A stretch of DNA of 60,000 nucleotides, taken from Polytrichum commune (Eukaryota; Streptophyta; Polytrichopsida; Polytrichales; Polytrichaceae). Numbering within the stretch: the first letter of the stretch is position 1; each line of letters starts with the position of its first letter. The DNA is taken from contig OX485805.1 in NCBI GenBank assembly GCA_950295325.1, positions 11,472,501 to 11,532,500 on the forward strand. Direction: 5' to 3'. A program made the position numbers and the translations under genes. The notes under the pieces are model-generated. The model made no database searches. It saw nothing but the letters and a program-made list of their open reading frames with translations, and was not told the origin of the DNA. Positions 13,801 to 23,301 of this stretch are shown here, in pieces.

Positions 13801-14476
13801 GTGGCTCCGACAAAAAACCTTTAGAAATCTTTCTAATTTTTCCGCCATCGAGTTGGCAAGGGGGCAAGTGGGCAAGTATCCCCCTTGCTCTCTTTCTTTT
13901 TTTGTCTTTAAAATTCTTCACGCCGATTTTATCTTCTTACCTAAACCACCTCTAATAGTCTTGTGTGCCTCACACTACTAATAAACTAACACTTGCTTAG
14001 CTAGCATTTACTAACATTTGCTTAATAGCTAGCATCTACTAATATTTGCTTAGCTAGTTGTTTTTACTAGCTAGCATATTTTTTCTACTTTGCTATCTTC
14101 TAGCACTACTTAGTTTCATTTTGACCTTCCTTCTTCTAGGCTAAATGCTAAATGAACTAATTTTCCCTAAATTCCCTATCAATTCTAACTTTTAATGCTA
14201 ACATTCTAACTAAAAGTGATCCCGCAGAGTGGTGGACCACTCAAAGGGTTCACAGAAGTCACGCAAGCCGGGACGGGCGCGGACAGCCTTGCGGTTAATG
14301 AGGGTGTCGAGCTCGCCATCGTAGTCCCTTTCGTCAGGGTGACGAAAGGGACGCGTGGGGACCCTTGGGATGTGTTGGGTGTGACACAACACCCCGTTGA
14401 GGTCAAAAACGATGAAAGGTTTGTGCCGGGTGGGAGGTCCACTGGTCGAGGGGTTGGGACCTATCTCCGGGGGGTC
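10864..14476 (-). pseudogene. E1 HAD phosphatase-like domain, split
   Basis: The 14476-14210 part follows a CATCATAG acceptor in phase 0 with exon 3. It encodes FIVFDLNGVL and then RDYDGELDTLINRKAVRARPGLRDF. The 11505-10864 part encodes NFLREVVEFAHVIVWSSM, an in-frame TAG, PKFG..., then NTVLIDDSPTKSVLNPPGNVIFP and a terminal KLNKLI. These are the FCP1/SCP HAD motifs: motif I (DxDx[T/V], here DLNGV with the second Asp as Asn), RPGL..F, VIVWSS, and the late DDS. The Asn should weaken or abolish phosphatase chemistry. The two parts overlap by a few residues at RPGLRDF / YHNFLRE, so this may be a long intron, an insertion or a partial duplication. Confidence 0.6.
11506..14209. other. 2.7-kb interruption of the E1 phosphatase region
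   Basis: E2 has no counterpart here; its phosphatase exon is continuous. The segment has no gene. It holds diverged, roughly 170-bp repeats at about 12700-13400, with recurrent CAATTCATATCTAATTCAAATC and GGAAAGCTA landmarks, in the style of retrotransposon non-coding DNA. I could not identify terminal repeats or target duplications. It is an insertion or a repeat-filled intron. Confidence 0.5.
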
Positions 14477-14609
14477 CTATGATGAACAACTCGACTAGTT
14501 TAATTCTATGATCCAATAATGAAATTTTGCGTAGAAAATGAAGACGGTGCATTATGGGGAAAGACAAGGAAGTGAGGAGAGTGCAAGGAAAATGTGCTCA
14601 AGGGCACAC

Positions 14610-15067
14610 TTGCGAACGAGCGTTCGTGAATGAAGGCTGCGGGGGCGGTGCGCATCATTTACGAGCGCTCGTTCGTGAGCGCGGCTACACGTATATTTAC
14701 GAGCGGTCGTTCGCGAATGAGGTGGACAGTGGGTCGCAGCCTTTCACGAACGAGCGTTCGCAAATGAGGTGGGTATGCAAGAATGAACATAATCTCATCA
14801 ACATATACAATATACGAGAAGGGGTCGAGGGCAGAGAATTTGAAGCAACGCGATGCAGATAACATAGGCTTATATATTAATCCATTGAATATTTACATTT
14901 CTCACGTGATAGTCTATCACATTTTCCTAAGGCAAAATGATGTCGTGTCCTACAAAACTGTTTGGCCCTAAGGGGGACCGCTGAAGAGGGCTCTCGCAAG
15001 GCCACAGGATGTCGATGAAGAGAAAAACATCGCGATGTTAGAGAGGTTACGAACGCGCGTTCGTAAA
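14610..15067. repeat. P1 palindrome cluster in E1 intron 3
   Basis: Five P1 sites start at 14610, 14658, 14696, 14743 and 15046. Each is a 10-bp arm close to TTTACGAACG, two free bases, then the reverse complement. Centres are AG, CT, GT, AG and CG. The first four are degraded in one or both arms. They lie in the intron between the disordered tail and the phosphatase domain. Positions 14730-15170 are duplicated at 44960-45380. Confidence 0.85.
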
Positions 15068-15153
15068 AAAATGGTATTCTCAGAGGAGAGTTACCTCGTC
15101 ATCGGGGGGAGGGGCAGCGGCGCTGGACCGAGCAGCAGGTCCCTCCTCAACGA

Positions 15154-15551
15154 TTAACGAACGCGCGTTCGTAACCTCCACAGCTGCAGCTGCCTCTGTC
15201 TCCATGGCCTCTGCCTCACGCTCCGGTTGAGACGCATGTGTCGCCTGGATGCGCAGCGCGTCTTCTTCCTCGGCGCCCAAGTCGAGCGCGTCCATCCTGA
15301 CATCCTCCATCCACGCCGCATGGGTTTTTTCCACGTCCATCCCATGCACCCCTGGTGCGTCATTGGGGCTCCCCTGCGTGTCCTCCACAATGACCATGTC
15401 AGTGTGTCGCGCAGTGTCATCGCCATGTCTGTCTACTACCCTGGGGACGACGGTGAAAGACGACGCATCGGTGTATGATGGCAGTCCTACCCTTGAAGGG
15501 GGAGGGGTGAGGACTGGAGGACCTGAAGATTCACGAACGCGCGTTTGTAAA
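15154..15551. repeat. Two P1 palindromes inside E1 coding exon 3
   Basis: Sites at 15154-15175 (centre CG) and 15530-15551 (centre CG) lie within the open frame of exon 3. They are read as VTNARSLI and QTRVRES. E2 likewise has two P2 sites in its exon 3 tail. Confidence 0.85.
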
Positions 15552-16554
15552 TCCTCGTCCTCCTGGATGGCCGCCGCCACAACATCGTGGGAGGTGGTCG
15601 AGGGAACCTCTGGGGGTGGAGGGGTGCCAACAGGCGTAGGGTGGGGCGCCTACTGGCGGGAAGGCCCTCCGGTGAACATGCCTGGTGGAGGGGATTGGGA
15701 GGGGTATCCTCCAGGGAAGGGATAGGCCGGCTGGGGGGGCGCCGAGAAGCTCTGCATACGCTGGAGCATGGCGAGGATGGCGTCCGTCTTCTCGTTGGAC
15801 TGCCTCAGCTCCTCCTGAATTGTGAACATTTTCTTGGCATTCTCCTCTGCCGCCTTCGCCATGTCCTCCTTCATCTTTTGCTCGAGCTTGGCGTTAAGCT
15901 CGGCGACGGACAACGCCTCCTCTTTGACCCTCTTGTTTTTGTCAAAGTCTACCCCCAGCTCGACCATGATCTCCATGTCGCCATCGTCCTCATCGGAGAC
16001 CTCGATGATTGCCCCCGGAGGCAGCTCCACGTAGGGGGTCTTCTTCATCCTCCGCCTCGTGTTGCGGTACTGGTCCAACGTCGGTCGGGACCGTTGGTCC
16101 AGAAGGTCGAGGTTCTCCATCTTGGGAACCACGATCGGCCTAGGCGACACGGATGTCGAGCATCCCCCGGGAGTGCCGAATGCCTCCGCTCCAGACGTTC
16201 TCGCGGGGAGGACATCTTGGGTTGTCCCCGCCGACGACCCCGTGTATCCACCCGGAGTCCCTTGCACGTCGGATGGATTTCCCGACGGCGCCAAAATGTG
16301 GAGAGGAGTGACGTCCAAGGATCGGAGGATCGCCTCGACGTTGTAGGAGGGCGCGGGCTCGTCGTCGTCCGTCTCCATGGCGGGCATGCCTTCGTCAACG
16401 GGCATGTTGATGTCCGTCCTCGGGAGGGACATGTCCTCCAGGTCCATCGTGGAGGCCTTCGCCCTGTGCACGTGGAAGTCCTCCTCGTCGATGGCTTCAA
16501 TGAAGCTGTTGACGACCAGCCCCAGCATCTGAGATTCAAGCAAATACGTTAGAA

Positions 16555-16650
16555 TATACGAACGTGCGTTCGTAAACATCAACGACGAGAAACAATGTCA
16601 TCAAAACCCAAGACAAGTTGAGGTGAACTTTACGAACGAGCGTTCGTAAA
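16555..16650. repeat. Two P1 palindromes in E1 intron 2
   Basis: Sites at 16555-16576 (centre TG) and 16629-16650 (centre AG) lie in the 134-bp intron 16669-16529. E2 intron 2 has two P2 sites in the corresponding place. Confidence 0.9.
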
Positions 16651-18025
16651 TATTAGTTGGAGAGCTTACCATCGCAACGTACATGAACTTGCTGCCTCCA
16701 CAAACGTTGTACACGGTCTCTCCGCTTATTGCCACGCTCTGCAAAACGGAGACGTAGAACTCCAACCTGAGTTCCATCGCCGGGAAGACAGTGTACAAGG
16801 TCTCCTGCAGCAGATCCTTGGGAGGGGGATGGGGGATGCTGTAGATCTTCTTGAACGTAGTATTCACCCTGACAGGGGCTCACCCATTCCGAAGCGCGTT
16901 GTACGTCAAGAAGACGAGGCTGACCGCCCCCACCTGTTTGTTTCCCCTGGCCTCGTTGATGGCCACGATCCCTTCCGTCTTGGCGGGCACGTAAGTGTTG
17001 TGGAAGATGTTGTACTCGAATTTGATCGTCTTCTCGTACAGGTCGACTACAGCAGAGAGCTTTTCCTGCTCCACTATCCACAGCCAAACGTGAGGCTCCC
17101 TCATGTCCGGAGACTTGTGCTCCCTGAACTTGGCCATGAAGGGGTCGTAGAAAGGGATGTCCTTCCCCCCTGCCTCGATGCACCGGGGATCCCCCTGAAA
17201 TCGATCAGGGCAAATGGGCACCCCCATCGATCCTCCCTTACCTTGGCCCTGCTCATGGTCCGGTCCCACTTGGAAAATGTGACCCTCTCCACTCCGGTTG
17301 TCACCAAACAAAATTTGGTCACTCCTTCGAATGTGGCCAACCTCTTCCGCGCCAAAAAGCTTCTGTATTGCTCCACCTCCTGGGGATCCGTCTCGGTTTT
17401 CTTTGTCCTCTTGTTCCCCTTCTGCTTCAAAATGGAGGCGTGTTCCTTGACAAGACAACGCATTGAGGGTCCGGAGATGTTGTAGTCGACCTTGAACATC
17501 TTCCAGCTGGCCCAATTAATGTCCCCGTCGACTAGGATGAGTGCGTACTCTGGTATTATGGCGCTCAACTCCCTCATTGCAGCAGTCTTCAGCTTGGGGT
17601 GTTTGCACCATTCCTTGATGGAATACGTGCCGGGCTTGTGTCTTGGCCTCTTCAAAAATATCTTCGGGTATGGGATGGTTCTTCCCACTGTGTTCCCAAG
17701 AAGATGCACCGCGCACCTCTGCAACTCGGACTCTGTTAACCCTTGAAGGGACCTGAAGAACTCCCTCAGTAGTGGAGGGGCCTCCCCGGTCTTCTCCGCG
17801 CTGTATTTCTCCTCGGTGTCGGGGTTGACCAGATCGCCCGAGCTGTGCGCATCAAAAAATTGTGTCCACAACTCCCAAGTGTCCCTGTTGCAACAGATGA
17901 GGCGGAGCTCACCCTTGAGCTCCAGGACATACTTGGTTGTTGTAGACTTCATGTCGATGGAGGAGAACTTGTCCACCATCGCGTCGCAGAATGCCTGCAG
18001 CAAGAAAGGCATCAGTAACGCACAA

Positions 18026-18110
18026 AATACGAACGCACGTTCGTAAATTTGAATGTCAAAGAACTTGAAAATTTGAATGTCAAAGATATTTACGAACGTT
18101 CGTTCGTAAA
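18026..18110. repeat. Two P1 palindromes in E1 intron 1
   Basis: Sites at 18026-18047 (centre CA) and 18089-18110 (centre TT) lie in intron 18115-17995. The second begins only five bases from the splice donor. E2 intron 1 carries four P2 sites. Confidence 0.9.
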
Positions 18111-18115
18111 CTCAC

Positions 18116-19411
18116 CTTCCATTGTGGAGACGGCGTCTTCGCGTTCTCCCTTTCTTTAGGGGGGCACCCGTGGGCGACCCAGACGTCCCTTGCAGCCACT
18201 ATGTTGGCTGCCCACGACGCCTCGAAGGCCTTGATCTTGTTGCCGGAGTTGAGGAAGGTGGATATCTTCCGCAGCTTGTCCCAATCGTCCGACCACACCA
18301 AGAACGCCTTCCAGTAGCGCAAGTCCTCCTTTAGCTCATGCTGGAAGTTGTCGTCCTTGAGGATTATCTGGGACGCCTCCAAGTTGTGTTGGCCGTCTAT
18401 GATCCAGAACTCTCCATTCTGGATCCGTGGCCAGTCCTTCTCCGTCGGACGGGATGTCAGCCCCTTCGGCATGACGCAGACGGTCTGCCTGTCCCACTTG
18501 ACGTTGTTCATTAGATTATTTATCTGCCACTTCACACCACCACTCTCGCGAGAGCGAACCACCCATTTGTTGGGGGACATCTCGCACTTGAAGCAGTCCA
18601 CGTTGAATGTGAAGTGGCGTCCCATGGGCCAGCAATCCTTCGAGTAGTTGTTGAAGTCTCGAAGGATCCTCGTGGCCTTCACAGCGTCAGGGTTCTCACC
18701 CTTTTTCAAGGGGGTGGGCATTACGACAGGCGAGGTCACCTCCGCGGTCTCTGTTACTCCCGATTTCTCCATCTCCTCCCTTGTCCTCTTCGATGGCGTG
18801 GAATGTCTATTGGGGCCCTCCGTCGCTCTGCTAGCGGAAGGCACAGGCCTGGGTGCACTTCTAGATCCTCCTGCCCCTGATGTGGATGGTTTCCTGGGGC
18901 TCTTCTTCTTCTTGTTTGCCTCAGTGACCACACTGTTGTATTTGGAGATGTTCAATGCCAGGGCGGTCAATTTCCTTGCCGTCCAGTATGGGCTCAACGC
19001 ATATTTGAAGAAGAGGCCGTCCAGGTCGAAGTGCTTGGCATCTTCCGCTACGTTATTGGTGGCGTATTGGTAGGAGAAGGTATTTTTCTGGAAATGCAAC
19101 AAGAGGTTGATATGATCCTTCTTGTTCTTCATGTCCAGAATTACATACTCCCCCTGGGCCTCTATGGACTCTATCTCCCACGTCTTCATTTGAACCCACT
19201 GTTCGGGCTGGTCCGGTCTTGTCTCCAGCTCGTAGGTGAAGCGCATGCAGAAGAGGCCGTCCCCGATCTTCTCTGGCAGTGCCGTCCACTCCCCCATGAA
19301 GTCTTCCTTGGGGACATAGTTGTCGTTGCCATTATCGTCTAACACCGACTCTGGGAGGCCATCGGCCTTCACCGCAAACATCTCAATGGCGCTTCTGCTT
19401 GATCTCGCCAT
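18116..19411 (-). pseudogene. E1 large gene exon 1: ParB/DGQHR-like domain
   Basis: The exon has 432 codons with an open frame. The first 110 residues match the E2 copy (NYVPKEDFMGEW versus SYVPKDGLVLAW). Residues around 155-225 are Ser/Pro/Arg-rich linker. The C-terminal 200 residues are the most conserved. They hold VMPKGLTSRPTEKDWPRIQ, then FWIIDGQHNLEASQ (Asp 339), then YWKAFLVWSDD and NSGNKIKAFEASW. A DGQH/DGHR motif followed by a hydrophobic strand and an Asn-rich helix is what I know from ParB N-terminal and DndB-type DGQHR proteins. The assignment is inference from motif order and not a database match. ParB-like domains bind or hydrolyse nucleotides and often act at palindromic DNA sites. 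An alternative is an unrelated fold with a chance DGQH. Confidence 0.5.
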
Positions 19412-19439
19412 CTGCAATAGAATATAAACAATTAGTAAC

Positions 19440-20021
19440 TTTATGAACGAACGTTCGTAAATGACATGCATATCCCACATACTACGCAGTGTTAATGCGT
19501 CTTTGCAATTGATGTAATTATATTTACGAACGTTCGTTCGTAAATGAGGGGTTGCAAGATCATATAAATTTTTAGTATTGAGTTTACGAACGAGCATTCG
19601 TAAAAGATATGAAGATCAAAGAGACTACTCGTCATGAATGTATTTGTAATATATTTGGTTTTTTTACGAACGATCGTTCGTAAAAGATATAGGTTTTATA
19701 GATTTGGTTTTATTTACAAACGTGCGTTCGTAAGTATGTCCATTTGGTCTATCTTGTCGGACATTTGGTTGATTTATCTTTCGTAAGTACATGTGATTTG
19801 TTTTATTGGTGTTCGCAAATTTATATTTGTTCTTTAGATATTCGTAGAGGTTCATATTAAAGTTAAGGTTCCATCTGAGTGATATTTTGAGTATATTTAC
19901 GAACGTGCGTTCGTAAATATAGATCATTTCAAAGAACGTGGAGTGCGTATTTACGAACGCACGTTCGTAAATGGAGGTTCGGTATGCAGTGTATGTCCAT
20001 TTACGAACGAGCGTTCGTAAA
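19440..20021. repeat. P1 cluster upstream of the E1 large gene
   Basis: Eight P1 sites start at 19440, 19523, 19583, 19663, 19713, 19896, 19950 and 20000. Centres are AA, TT, AG, AT, TG, TG, CA and AG. They lie in the spliced 5' leader or promoter side of the large gene, immediately upstream of the TTGCAG acceptor before its ATG. The outer arms are nearly invariant while the two central bases vary freely. Confidence 0.9.
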
Positions 20022-21050
20022 TGTGATGGTTTTGGGATCCCCTGTCCGTACATATATGTATTCGTATATATACGTATATGTATATAACTCACTTATTAGC
20101 TACTCTGCTTGCAGCCGTGCCTGCAAAATTTTGGTCAGAATGATGCAAATCTTGAATCATAAAGCAATTGAGATGCAGAATGAGATGCAGAATGAAACAT
20201 GAAGAAGAAAGTGATAATTCACATTGCATGTAACAAAACAAATTGAATTCAAGAAGCAACATTTTCAGAATGTGAGAGGAGTTGGAAAGGATAACAAATT
20301 ACATTGAAATGCTGCACACTTCAAACCCTGCTTCTTCTCTTTCTGAAAATCCCAGAAATCCTCACAACTGCACACTCAATTGCCTTTCAAATGCACACTC
20401 AGATAACTCTCTAATGCAGACCTCAAGCCTTCACAGCTTATATAAAAACCCTAGTATACTCCCATGTACACAAAACTCACAAGCTTGTAGCTCTCAAGCT
20501 TTTGAACTCTTAAGCAAACCCTAAACTCTCAAGCTTCACTTCTGAAGCTTCCCTAAACTCTGAAGCTTCAACTCTGAAGCTTCCTTAAACTCTCAAGCTT
20601 CTAAAGATCACCCTCAAGCTCTCAATCCGAAACTCTGAAGCTTTCCTACTCAAGCTCTCAAGCTTTTGAAACTCACAAACTCTCACACTGAAAGCTTTCA
20701 CAAACTCACAAGCTTTCACAAACTCAAAAGCTTTCACACAAGCTCTCAATCTGAAATCTCTCAAAACTTGCAACAAAACTAATTTAAAACTTCAATTCTA
20801 AAAAAAGCAAGAGCTTCGCTCTCTAAGCGCTCCGCTCCTCCTCTCCTCGAAATGACAAATGAGGAGAAGAGGAAGGGGCGCGGGGAGGTAGGTGCGCCGC
20901 TAGGGTTTCCCAGCACCTGCCACGTGGCACAACTCCACTGGCTAGGGTTGGGAGGGAGATGGGATGGGATGGTATGGGAGGTGATGGGAAGGGATAGGAT
21001 GGGATGGGATGCGATGGGAGATGGGAGATGGTTGTATATTGGAACCCTTC
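20022..21050 (-). promoter_or_regulatory. Probable 5' leader and promoter of the E1 large gene
   Basis: The segment 20450-20790 is rich in AAGCTT and CTCAAGCTT runs; on the transcribed strand these are GAGAG and AAGCTT repeats. Further upstream, 20820-21040 is GC-richer, with a perfect 12-bp G-box palindrome TGCCACGTGGCA at 20918-20929, a TAGGGTTT telo-box-like motif at 20901, and GGGAT repeats at 20950-21030. E2 has a similarly GC-rich block and simple-repeat leader before its large gene (30190-31087). The promoter call is inference from position and composition. Confidence 0.45.
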
Positions 21051-22672
21051 ATGTTATTCTCATGCTTTGACATATTTATATGTAATGGACGCGTTTAGGG
21101 CATTAACTTGAAAAGCTTAGTTCAAATACATGAATTTTACTCGTTTTATTTCCTTAGTACCTCTACATTTGGATTCCTTGTAAACATATTTTAGAAAAAT
21201 ATACTCAGTTAATTCGTAATAAACAATGCATGTCATTTCCTAGGTTGTCAATGTAGAATCCACCCCCAAAGATATGTATATGGTGTTTTAAAATATAGTT
21301 TATGTAAGAGCTAAATATCTTTCAATTAATTCGATGGTTCCTCAAATAAATATTACATGCAAAAAAGAATTCATAATAATATGAGATTGCGCAGAGTTGC
21401 TATACGATAGGATGTCAATTCAAGTTCCAATATTAGGTGTTAGCTTGAACTAATGCATTTCTGGAGTGGTCAACTATTTTGCTAGCATCAACTACGAGCT
21501 TGCGATGAATGAAGTTAGTGCAATTACAAGGGTTTTTGAGGAGTCAATATTGTTTGTGTGTGTAATGTATCCTAGTAACAATCTAAAACCTAAACCCAAA
21601 TACCACATACACAACTTTCACAAACCCTAAACCCCTAAACCCTACCCCCAAACCCTAACCCTAAACCCTACATCCCTGCATTTTTTTATCTTACCAATCT
21701 TTCTTATATGTGGCCATGTTGTTTTCTGAGGGCAGGTCAAATTGGTCTACCAATGTTGGTTGGATGGAGAATGCTTAATTCCGTTCATAACAACTATAAT
21801 AATTCATAATGATGCCAATTGTCATTTTCACATTCCAAATTAATAGATTTGAGATAAAACTTTGGTTTAGGTGATAAGTGAAATTTCAAATATTCCCTCT
21901 TTCACCTTAATAGTTCTGAGTGAAATTTCATCACACAATCCACGATCTTATTATAATAACATGCATGTCTTAAGACTTCAATTTATATCAACACTTTAAG
22001 CTATGATGATGCACATCCTTCTCATAGGATGCAAAACATATATTAATTGTAAGTACATACTATTGTATGCACCATTCCAAATTAATAGTGCATTTCCCCA
22101 AACCCTAAAAGTCTATTTCCAATAGGACCTCAACTCATTTAATCATGTGTCAACTTAAACTAACAATCGAACAATGCATTCAACTATAAATATCACCAAT
22201 GATCTAATAAACATTTAACCAATGTGTATCCGTACCCTTACAACAAGTAGACGAAAATTCAATTTCCAATAGGACGTCAAACACATAATAATTGTAACTA
22301 TGATTTAACGTTATGGTAGCTAGTATGGTTTCAAGTCTCAATGATCATTACGCTATCATACTATGCAGCATTACAAATTGATTAATCCTTCCTACTCATG
22401 CCATTTTAATTCCTTATTTTCACACCTAGATATCATTTGAAAAAAGACCTAACTTACATATATTATTAGGTATAATTAGTTCATAGTGTCCTCAATCTAC
22501 CCTAGTGCAAGCCATTATGGATTAACCCGATTTTTTAGTTGTATTCATGCACTTGGTGACCATATTACGGTCATTTTTTGATGTGAAACATATGATACCT
22601 ATAATTTTAGGGGCGTCTGCAACATGTTCTTAGCCACTCTGACCTCATTGTGTGTGTGTGTGTATATGTGTA

Positions 22673-22703
<31 letters not shown>

Positions 22704-22769
22704 CTATGACTTCGATATTCATAACTTTATTAGGCATCAATTGTCAATTAACTTGGACTTCATACCTTA
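21051..22769. other. Gene-free E1 interior up to the E2 insertion
   Basis: I see no gene. An interstitial telomere-type tract (AAACCCTAA variants) lies at 21600-21675. A TG/TA microsatellite lies at 22650-22702. The last four bases, CTTA (22766-22769), are the target of E2. Confidence 0.6.
22766..22769. repeat. E2 target-site duplication, left (CTTA)
   Basis: CTTA adjoins the E2 left end and is repeated at 43747-43750. Confidence 0.85.
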
Positions 22770-22832
22770 AACACTATATTCGTTAAATTGAGACTTTCTC
22801 TAGTCTCAAATTAATATATGGATCAAACAACA
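22770..22832 (+). repeat. E2 left terminal inverted repeat
   Basis: The 28-bp inverted repeat is followed by a small hairpin, GAGACT-TTCTCT-AGTCTC. The first 61 bases recur with one mismatch at 28337-28397. The segment 22833-23301 to the transposase gene is non-coding. Confidence 0.88.
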
Positions 22833-23301
22833 TTCCGTGTTCCGAAACTATATTGAGAACGATCTCAAATATATTATATGTTCTAATATCCCAAATCTAT
22901 TATGTGTGGACATAAGCACATGTGGTAGAGCACTCAACACCAACTTCATCTACAAAAACACTTTGGGTAGAGCACTCCAAACTAGTTTCACCCAAGAAAC
23001 ATATAAAATGATTTCTATTATTAGCATGGTCAATAAAATATAGACATTGCAACATACAAAGTGCATGCAATAAATGCATTTTTCTTCAATGGAAAATTTA
23101 GTCCCAAACTTAATAAAAAAAATGAACTTCACAACTGTATTGAAATATAGTAAATGGATATTCATCCAACCCCAAACAATATAGCATTCGCAAGTTCTAC
23201 CCAAACTTTGTCCCAAGTTTGAGGAGCACACATATGAGTAATATATATTTGTCGAATTACAGTTTACACTATAATCATGCTAACACAATCCTACCAACTT
23301 C

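Larger units (their letters stand above)
15095..17994 (-). pseudogene. E1 large gene exons 2-3: degenerate N4/N6-MTase-like region and disordered tail
   Basis: Exon 2 (17994-16670) and exon 3 (16528-15095) match E2. Near the exon 2/3 junction the product reads LRLEFYVSVLQSVA...GETVYNVCGGSKFMYVAM|MLGLVVNSFIEA. This resembles the C-terminal SAM-binding block of beta-type N4/N6 DNA methyltransferases (E...Y...T.pGd.vlD.FgGSG...AA..lG...E). Here the acidic residue is Asn and the last Gly is Lys. An earlier FALIDFRGIPG is where a DPPY-like motif IV could sit, but DPPY is absent. Catalysis is therefore doubtful. Exon 3 continues as an acidic, Pro-rich, coiled-coil-prone segment (about residues 120-300 of the exon, with many KMKEDMAKAAEENAKK-type heptads) and then a low-complexity tail. 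Two P1 palindromes are translated inside that tail. The frameshift and stops are listed with the whole gene. Confidence 0.42.
10864..19411 (-). pseudogene. E1 large gene: ParB-like / methyltransferase-like / HAD phosphatase
   Basis: Modelled exons: 1, 19411-18116; 2, 17994-16670; 3, 16528-15095; a phosphatase exon from 14476 to about 14210; and a phosphatase remainder at 11505-10864. Introns 1, 2 and 3 match those of the E2 gene (31566-42285) in position and phase: ...WK|, ...AM|MLGL..., ...DE|. The ATG directly follows a TTGCAG acceptor, so the 5' leader is spliced; E2 is the same. Defects: a frameshift near 17175 in exon 2, TGA at 16880-16882, TAG at 15650-15652, TAG at 11284-11286, and a 2.7-kb interruption of the phosphatase domain. 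The frame is otherwise open, which suggests recent loss. The gene points away from the E1 transposase gene. Intron phases join the phosphatase domain to exon 3, but only transcripts would prove the fusion. Confidence 0.7.

Noticed and set aside
14610-20021. Palindromes as serine-recombinase crossover sites (free central dinucleotide)
   Set aside because: The geometry fits superficially, but I see no recombinase gene, and dozens of sites per element would be destructive. A dimeric binding or modification site is simpler.
21600-21675. A telomere or telomere fusion
   Set aside because: The CCCTAAA tracts are short, degenerate and scattered (also at 28267, 28700 and 29460). They look like interstitial or promoter telo-box sequence.
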